Assembly (NCBI RefSeq): GCF_945957525.1
Contig: NZ_CAMFLA010000005.1
Location: 62,001 to 126,000 of the forward strand
Source of the DNA: an uncultured Aquitalea sp.
Lineage (GTDB): Bacteria > Pseudomonadota > Gammaproteobacteria > Burkholderiales > Chromobacteriaceae
Length of the DNA stretch: 64,000 bases
Reading direction: 5' to 3'
A program made the position numbers and the translations under genes. Below are positions 59,845-64,000 of the stretch, one piece after another (within the stretch, counting starts at the first letter, position 1; every line of letters begins with the position of its first letter). The notes under the pieces are model-generated. The model did not search any database and had not been told where the DNA came from. It saw only the letters and a program-made list of their open reading frames with translations.

Positions 59845-59898
59845 TTGCGGCGACGGATAACTGTCGCCGAAGGTTTCGCTGGATAAAGAGATAAAACA

Positions 59899-60762
59899 AT
59901 GAGTCATGCCAAACAATCGGCCACGCTGTTGATCAGTGCGCCGGACAAAAAAGGACTGGTGGCGGCCATCGCCAACTTCCTGATGACCTACAACGCCAAC
60001 ATCATGCATGCCGACCAGCATCAGGATACGAGCGAAAACCTGTTTCTGATGCGCGTCCAGTGGGAATTGGACGGTTTCACCCTGCCGATGGACGCTTTCG
60101 CAGCCGCCTTTCAGCCCATCGCGGCCGAGCACAGCATGACCTGGAAAGTATCCTTGTCCAGCCGCAAGCCCCGCATGGCCATTTTTGTATCCAAGTATGA
60201 ACACTGCCTGGTGGACCTGCTGCATCGTTACCGCATTGGCGAACTCAATTGCGATATCCCGCTGGTGATCTCCAATCATGAGGATTGCCGCCGTCTGGTG
60301 GAGTTCAACGGCATTCCTTTTCATGTGGTCCCCGTGACGCGCGAGAACAAGGCCGAGGCGGAGGCGGAACAGTTTCGCCTGCTGGAAGAGGCGGGCGTGG
60401 ATTTCATCGTGCTGGCCCGTTACATGCAGGTGCTGTCCGGCGAGTTCGTCAAACGTTACCCTGATCGCGTCATCAACATCCATCACAGCTTCCTGCCGGC
60501 CTTCGACGGCGCCAAGCCGTATCATCGCGCTTTTGCGCGCGGCGTGAAGCTGATCGGCGCTACCAGTCACTACGTGACGGAAGATCTGGACGAGGGTCCG
60601 ATCATCGAGCAGGAGGTCACCCGCATTTCCCATCGCGACGATGTGGAAGATCTGATCCAGAAGGGCCGTGATCTGGAAAAGGTAGTACTGTCCCGCGCGG
60701 TGCGCTGGCATGTGGATGACCGCATCCTCTCTTACAGCAACAAGACCGTTGTTTTCGACTGA
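59899..60762 (+). CDS. purU: Formyltetrahydrofolate deformylase
   Basis: 287 residues. An N-terminal ACT-like regulatory domain ([20 protein letters not shown]) is joined to a formyl-transferase fold whose catalytic Asn, His and Asp are seen in [11 protein letters not shown] and [10 protein letters not shown]. It hydrolyses 10-formyl-THF to THF and formate, supplying formate to PurT and balancing the folate pool, a natural complement to FolD just upstream. The next gene begins immediately at its stop, suggesting co-transcription with the membrane protein. Confidence 0.95.
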   Translation: MSHAKQSATLLISAPDKKGLVAAIANFLMTYNANIMHADQHQDTSENLFLMRVQWELDGFTLPMDAFAAAFQPIAAEHSMTWKVSLSSRKPRMAIFVSKYEHCLVDLLHRYRIGELNCDIPLVISNHEDCRRLVEFNGIPFHVVPVTRENKAEAEAEQFRLLEEAGVDFIVLARYMQVLSGEFVKRYPDRVINIHHSFLPAFDGAKPYHRAFARGVKLIGATSHYVTEDLDEGPIIEQEVTRISHRDDVEDLIQKGRDLEKVVLSRAVRWHVDDRILSYSNKTVVFD

Positions 60763-61377
60763 GTGCGCGCCGTGTATCGCGTGATTGATGATTTGCTGGC
60801 AGTGGCGCGTTTTCGACCGGCGTCGCTGGCGCACTATCAGTACCCGCGCTGGGCCTGCGCCTTGCTGCTGACGGTGCTGGCCTTGTTCGACAGCGCCAAC
60901 ACCGCCGAAATGGGCAGCAATGTGGTGGGGCGTATTCTGTTCACCCTGTTGTTTACCTGGCTGTTCATTTTGCTGCTGGTGCAATTCATGGGCGTCTGGT
61001 TGCGCATGGCGCACTGGAAGCCGGACGGCTCGCTTTTTGGCCTGATAGTACTGACCAAGGGCGTGCTGTTCATCGAGCCGCTGGCCAGCTGGTTGCCGGA
61101 CGATGTCGAGGCGGGCCTGGTGTTGCTCATGTCCTTGTGGTGGGCGGCGATACTGGTGCATGCGCTGGCGACCGTCAGCGGCGTGGGGCGTTTGCGGGTG
61201 GCTTTGGGGCTGATCATGTTTTCGCCGCTGGCGGTGATCGCCATGGTGCTGTCGCTGCAGGTGGGTGTGAGCATGAAATGGATTTCTGTGCCGGAGGACA
61301 TCATGAATCCTGCAGCCAGCGCCAGTCAGGAGTCGGCGACTTTGCCGAGTGCGGCGGAGGATAAGTCGGATCTGTAG
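60763..61377 (+). CDS. Polytopic inner-membrane protein of unknown function
   Basis: 204 residues with about five hydrophobic helices (roughly 28-43, 58-80, 92-108, 118-138, 145-165) and a polar Ser/Ala/Glu-rich C-terminal tail. The N-terminal FRPASLAHYQYPRWACALLL and the number of helices recall the Yip1/YohC type of membrane protein, but the match is not strong enough to name. Start is GTG 60763 directly after the purU stop, or GTG 60772. Translational coupling with purU is likely; a terminator follows. Confidence 0.72.
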   Translation: MRAVYRVIDDLLAVARFRPASLAHYQYPRWACALLLTVLALFDSANTAEMGSNVVGRILFTLLFTWLFILLLVQFMGVWLRMAHWKPDGSLFGLIVLTKGVLFIEPLASWLPDDVEAGLVLLMSLWWAAILVHALATVSGVGRLRVALGLIMFSPLAVIAMVLSLQVGVSMKWISVPEDIMNPAASASQESATLPSAAEDKSDL

Positions 61378-61401
61378 CGCTGGAAAGCCGGGTCGGACCA
61401 G

Positions 61402-61428
61402 AAAGGCGGGATGATCTCCCGCCTTTTA
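61402..61428 (+). terminator. Rho-independent terminator after the membrane protein gene
   Basis: 10-bp stem AAAGGCGGGA (61402-61411) and complement (61417-61426), 5-base loop, T-run at the end. Convergent thioredoxin-like gene beyond. Confidence 0.85.
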
Positions 61429-61486
61429 TCATGCACTGCCGGCAAGATCTTGCATCGGCGTACCGCCGGCGGGGCCGGTGCCCGGG

Positions 61487-61843
61487 TCAGGGCTCTTCCG
61501 CCGGCGGCGCAGCCAGCAGGGCGTCCAGTGCCGTGGCCATCGCCTGTCGCGTTGGCGGGCAATGCAGGAAGCCGTGAAAGCGGCCGTCGCAGAAGACGAT
61601 CAGGGCGGGGAGGTGAAAAATATCGTAAGCGCGGGCCAGCGCCATGCTTTGCTGGACATCCACCTGGCAGAGGTGATCGATGCGGGCGGGCGACCATTCG
61701 CTGAGAAAGCGCTGCCAGCTGCGACAGGCGCCGCAGCCAGGTTGGCCGAAGAGCACCAGTGTGACGCCCGGCAGGGCGTCCAGTGCGTGATGAAAGCCGA
61801 ACTCGTCCAGCAGCCGCCAGCGGCGATCAGCCGGCGGGGGCAT
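61487..61843 (-). CDS. Thioredoxin-like protein (CGAC active site)
   Basis: 118-residue cytoplasmic thioredoxin fold. The redox pair is C37 and C40 in FGQPGCGAC, with the cis-proline in FHLPALIVF. The CGAC motif and lack of signal peptide separate it from housekeeping TrxA (CGPC) and suggest a specialised thiol reductase or thioredoxin-like chaperone. The start lies two bases after the Nudix stop, so the two are co-transcribed. A 12-mer copy covers the active-site codons on the opposite strand. Confidence 0.82.
   Translation of the reverse strand: MPPPADRRWRLLDEFGFHHALDALPGVTLVLFGQPGCGACRSWQRFLSEWSPARIDHLCQVDVQQSMALARAYDIFHLPALIVFCDGRFHGFLHCPPTRQAMATALDALLAAPPAEEP
61740..61751 (-). repeat. 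CTTCGGCCAACC repeat, copy 12
   Basis: Exact 12-mer (13-mer form) on the minus strand, on the coding strand of the thioredoxin-like gene, encoding FGQP just before the CGAC site. Confidence 0.9.
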
Positions 61844-61845
61844 AT

Positions 61846-62319
61846 TCAGTCTACCTTGGCGATGTAACGGGCCAGGCCGAGGATGGCGCGCAGCGCTTGC
61901 CCCTTGGGCGTTTCCTCATTGCGCAGGCGGGCATAGCGACGCAGGATGGCGCGACCTTCAACATAGAGGTCGACATCGGTTTCCGGCGAGGAAACCAGCG
62001 TGATGCGCTCGATTTCGCCCATGGGTTTGGGCTGGCCCTGCGCAATGCAGAGATAAACCTTGTGGGCGTTGTGCGGCGTGATGTGGTCGAACAGGTAGAG
62101 CATCGAGTTGATGCGCAAGCCGGTTTCTTCGCGAATCTCGCGAATCAGGGCTTGCGAACGCAACTCGCCACGGTTGGCTTTGCCGCCGGGCAGGTTGAAG
62201 CGACCGCCGCGCGGGGCGGTGACCAGTACGCCGTCCGGCATCTCGATGATGGCCGTGGCACGCCGGGCCAGATCCGCAGGCAGGCGCTGATCTGGCTTCT
62301 TGTCATCCGTAGTTCTCAT
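61846..62319 (-). CDS. Nudix hydrolase
   Basis: 157 residues with a complete Nudix box: G-x5-E-x7-REU-x-EE-x-GU read in GGKANRGE, ALIREI and REETGL. It hydrolyses a nucleoside diphosphate linked to another group; the exact substrate is not predictable. Preceded by a basic N-terminal tail. First gene of a two-gene unit with the thioredoxin-like protein. Confidence 0.9.
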   Translation of the reverse strand: MRTTDDKKPDQRLPADLARRATAIIEMPDGVLVTAPRGGRFNLPGGKANRGELRSQALIREIREETGLRINSMLYLFDHITPHNAHKVYLCIAQGQPKPMGEIERITLVSSPETDVDLYVEGRAILRRYARLRNEETPKGQALRAILGLARYIAKVD

Positions 62320-62477
62320 TTATCCCTGGATACAAAGATCACGGGCCGCAGCGGCGGCCCGTTTCAAGCTGGTCATTCTAGGCGAAGCGCTGTCCGACGA
62401 CAAACCGGATGCACTGGAAAATGACGATCATTGTATACAAATCAACAAGTCATTCATATCGGTTTTTTGGTTTATTA

Positions 62478-62489
62478 TTTTAATTAAAA
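62478..62489. repeat. AT palindrome downstream of uppP
   Basis: TTTTAATTAAAA within a very AT-rich 180-base spacer (62320-62498) between uppP and the Nudix gene. The spacer is far below the local GC level and holds no gene I can support; it may contain the promoter for the Nudix unit and uppP termination signals. Confidence 0.45.
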
Positions 62490-62498
62490 CTATAAAAA

Positions 62499-63326
62499 TC
62501 ATATGGTTTTAAAAAGCAAGCCGCCAAATCCCAGCGCCAGACAGTAATAGCCAAAGGGCTTGAGCGATTCGATTTCGGTTTTCTTGAAATAGCGCATCAG
62601 GAACCAGGTGCTGGCGTAGGCGCAGACGCCGGCCACCACGCCGCAAGCCAGCATCAACCCCCACGGCGTGGGGGCGTGGGTATGCGCCAGTTTCGGCACT
62701 TCCAGAATGCCGGCTGCGGTGATGATGGGCGTGGCCAGCAAGAAAGAAAGCCGGGCGGAAGATGCGTAGTCCAGTCCGTGCGCAAGGCCGCTGATCAGCG
62801 TGACGCCGGAGCGGGAAATGCCCGGCAGCAAGGCCAGGGCCTGGCCGGCGCCGATCTTGAACGCGCCGGCAAAGCTCAGTTCATCCAGTGTTTTGTGCGC
62901 TGCTTTCTTGCTGAGTTTGTCGCCCCAGAGCAGCAGCAGGCCGTTGATGGCGAGAAAAGCCAGCACGGCGGTGGGATTGGCGAACAGCACGCGCAAATGC
63001 TTTTCCAGCAGCAGACCCAGCAGGCCGGCCGGAATGGTGCCCACCATTAGCAGCCACATCAGCCGGGCCTCCGGGTTGGCCGGCTTGCCTCCAGCCTGGA
63101 TCAGGCCGCGCAGCAGGGACAGCCAGTCCGCGCGGAAGTACAGCAGCAGGGCCGCGGCGGTGCCCAGGTGCAGCATCACCATGAAGGGGAGGAAGCTTTC
63201 GCTGGTGCGATTGAGCGCCCAGCCGAACCAGTCCGGAATCAGGATGCCGTGGCCAAGGCTGCTGACCGGGAACAGTTCGCTGACGCCTTGAATCATGGCG
63301 AACAGGATGGATTCAAGTGGATTCAT
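62499..63326 (-). CDS. uppP: Undecaprenyl-diphosphatase
   Basis: 275-residue inner-membrane enzyme (BacA/UppP) that removes a phosphate from undecaprenyl pyrophosphate to recycle the lipid carrier for peptidoglycan and polysaccharide synthesis, and gives bacitracin resistance when abundant. Conserved motif QGVSELFPVSSLGHG near residues 14-28 (with the catalytic Glu and the Ser/His) and PGISRSGVT near 169-177 are intact; about eight membrane helices follow the known topology. Single gene, 68 bases from the next. Confidence 0.95.
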   Translation of the reverse strand: MNPLESILFAMIQGVSELFPVSSLGHGILIPDWFGWALNRTSESFLPFMVMLHLGTAAALLLYFRADWLSLLRGLIQAGGKPANPEARLMWLLMVGTIPAGLLGLLLEKHLRVLFANPTAVLAFLAINGLLLLWGDKLSKKAAHKTLDELSFAGAFKIGAGQALALLPGISRSGVTLISGLAHGLDYASSARLSFLLATPIITAAGILEVPKLAHTHAPTPWGLMLACGVVAGVCAYASTWFLMRYFKKTEIESLKPFGYYCLALGFGGLLFKTI

Positions 63327-63394
63327 GCAGCTGATTCTCGAGCAGGAAAAAAGGACTCAGCATACCGCTGGAATCTTAAGAAAAAATGAAGGCC

Positions 63395-64000
63395 TTAGTG
63401 CGCCCAGCACAGGCGGACCCAATCCGGCGGATTGCCCAGCCGCAGGGCCAGTTCACGCCAGCTGGCGGACAGCACGGCGGCAAGCGAATAAAGATTGCGG
63501 GCATTGGCGGGTTGCCATTCTCCGGAGAAGCCCGGCAGCCCGGCCTCGCGGCGCACGGCGTCGAAGCGGACGGAAGAGTTGACGAACTCCATGTGCGTCA
63601 CCCGGCCTTCGGCAAACGGTTGCAGCCAGCGCAAGGCTTTGTCCAGACTGCCGCCGCGCGCGCCGGTCAGCGGCAGCCAGTCTTCGCCCATGGCGCGGGC
63701 GGCGATGGCGGCGCGCGCCAGCGGTTCCAGATCGTAAGTGACGTAATGCAGGGCATCGCGCTCTTGGAAGTCCTGCGTGATGCCGGTTGCGTCGATGTTG
63801 TTGTCCAGTTGCTGGCGGTACAGGCGTCGGGCTTCGGCAAACATGGCCTTGTCGTTCAAAGCTACGGCGGACAGGGTGAGCAACTTGATGCGGTGGCTGT
63901 TCCAGTTGTTGATGTAGGTGGTTTTGAGTGGCTTGCGTGCGCTCTTGATGTCTGCGATGTAGGCGGCGCCCCAGTCGCGGATAAAGCGCGTGAGCTGGTT
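63395..64000 (-). CDS. Alginate-lyase-like protein, C-terminal part
   Basis: The gene continues beyond the window; about 201 codons are present, ending at 63395. The segment TTYINNWNSHRIKLLTLSAV, followed by a helical repeat region (ALHYVTYDLEPLARAAIAAR), fits the (alpha/alpha) toroid of the alginate lyase family (PL5-like, PF05426), where the Asn-Asn-(His/Trp) motif lines the active site. Members cleave alginate or other uronic acid polymers, usually in the periplasm. Without the N-terminus the signal peptide and full catalytic set cannot be checked. Confidence 0.72.
   Translation of the reverse strand, partial: NQLTRFIRDWGAAYIADIKSARKPLKTTYINNWNSHRIKLLTLSAVALNDKAMFAEARRLYRQQLDNNIDATGITQDFQERDALHYVTYDLEPLARAAIAARAMGEDWLPLTGARGGSLDKALRWLQPFAEGRVTHMEFVNSSVRFDAVRREAGLPGFSGEWQPANARNLYSLAAVLSASWRELALRLGNPPDWVRLCWAH

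Noticed and set aside
1-64000. CRISPR arrays, insertion sequences, prophage or rRNA
   Set aside because: No regular spacer-repeat pattern, transposase, integrase, phage gene or rRNA sequence was seen on either strand.

Overview
The window is chromosomal DNA of a GC-rich betaproteobacterium of the order Neisseriales, very probably Chromobacterium or a close relative. The main evidence is the phenylalanine hydroxylase at 24675-25568. It has the length and iron-ligand positions (H138, H143, E184) of the well-studied Chromobacterium violaceum enzyme and, compared from memory, differs from it at scattered positions, so a sister species is likelier than C. violaceum itself. Elongation factor P with Arg32 beside EarP, and a class II ribonucleotide reductase, fit this assignment. 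I see no insertion sequence, prophage, integrase, CRISPR array or rRNA operon.

Layout. 1-9142: heptose epimerase (partial), cysM, zapE, a DUF3857/transglutaminase protein, a DinB protein, efp-earP and a PuuA-type glutamine synthetase homologue. 9514-15809: a giant DUF748/AsmA-like envelope protein and the B12-dependent ribonucleotide reductase, with a pair of NrdR boxes between them. 15981-25568: an orphan LuxR-type response regulator, SDR/LysR/MFS genes, an AlkA-like glycosylase, an aspartate racemase, an AstE-like deacylase, a KirBac potassium channel and a divergent Lrp-type regulator/phhA pair. 25786-35111: a YHYH protein and a five-gene signalling operon (Cache kinase, receiver, hybrid kinase, HD-GYP phosphodiesterase, HDOD-REC-GGDEF cyclase). 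35291-39549: a GNAT-like protein with a C-terminal membrane anchor, a predicted sigma-54-driven small RNA, the DUF1800/DUF1501 pair and a small secreted protein. 39738-43964: TPP riboswitch and thiB-GNAT-thiP-thiQ. 44000-49649: YbaK-like deacylase, BdlA-like chemoreceptor, a chemoreceptor fragment, and lrp divergent from dadA-dadX. 49910-57319: FixJ-type regulator and PAS kinase beside a solitary LivK-type binding protein, two pirins and a LysR regulator. 57417-64000: GntR regulator, tRNA cluster (Pro-Arg-His-His), folD, purU, a membrane protein, Nudix and thioredoxin-like genes, uppP and a partial alginate-lyase-like gene.

Several blocks act together. dadA/dadX convert alanine enantiomers and are probably under the adjacent Lrp. 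phhA opens phenylalanine catabolism and is probably controlled by the divergent AsnC/Lrp gene through paired palindromes. folD and purU are neighbours in one-carbon metabolism. EarP modifies the EF-P encoded beside it. The 26972-35111 operon can both make and degrade cyclic di-GMP.

The two most unusual signals are not genes. A 12-base word, CTTCGGCCAACC, occurs twelve times on both strands, in genes and intergenic spacers, once as an inverted pair forming a terminator; this is the pattern of a DNA uptake sequence. A near-perfect sigma-54 promoter at 36300-36316 stands about 105 bases before a strong terminator with no open reading frame between, which predicts an undescribed RpoN-dependent small RNA.
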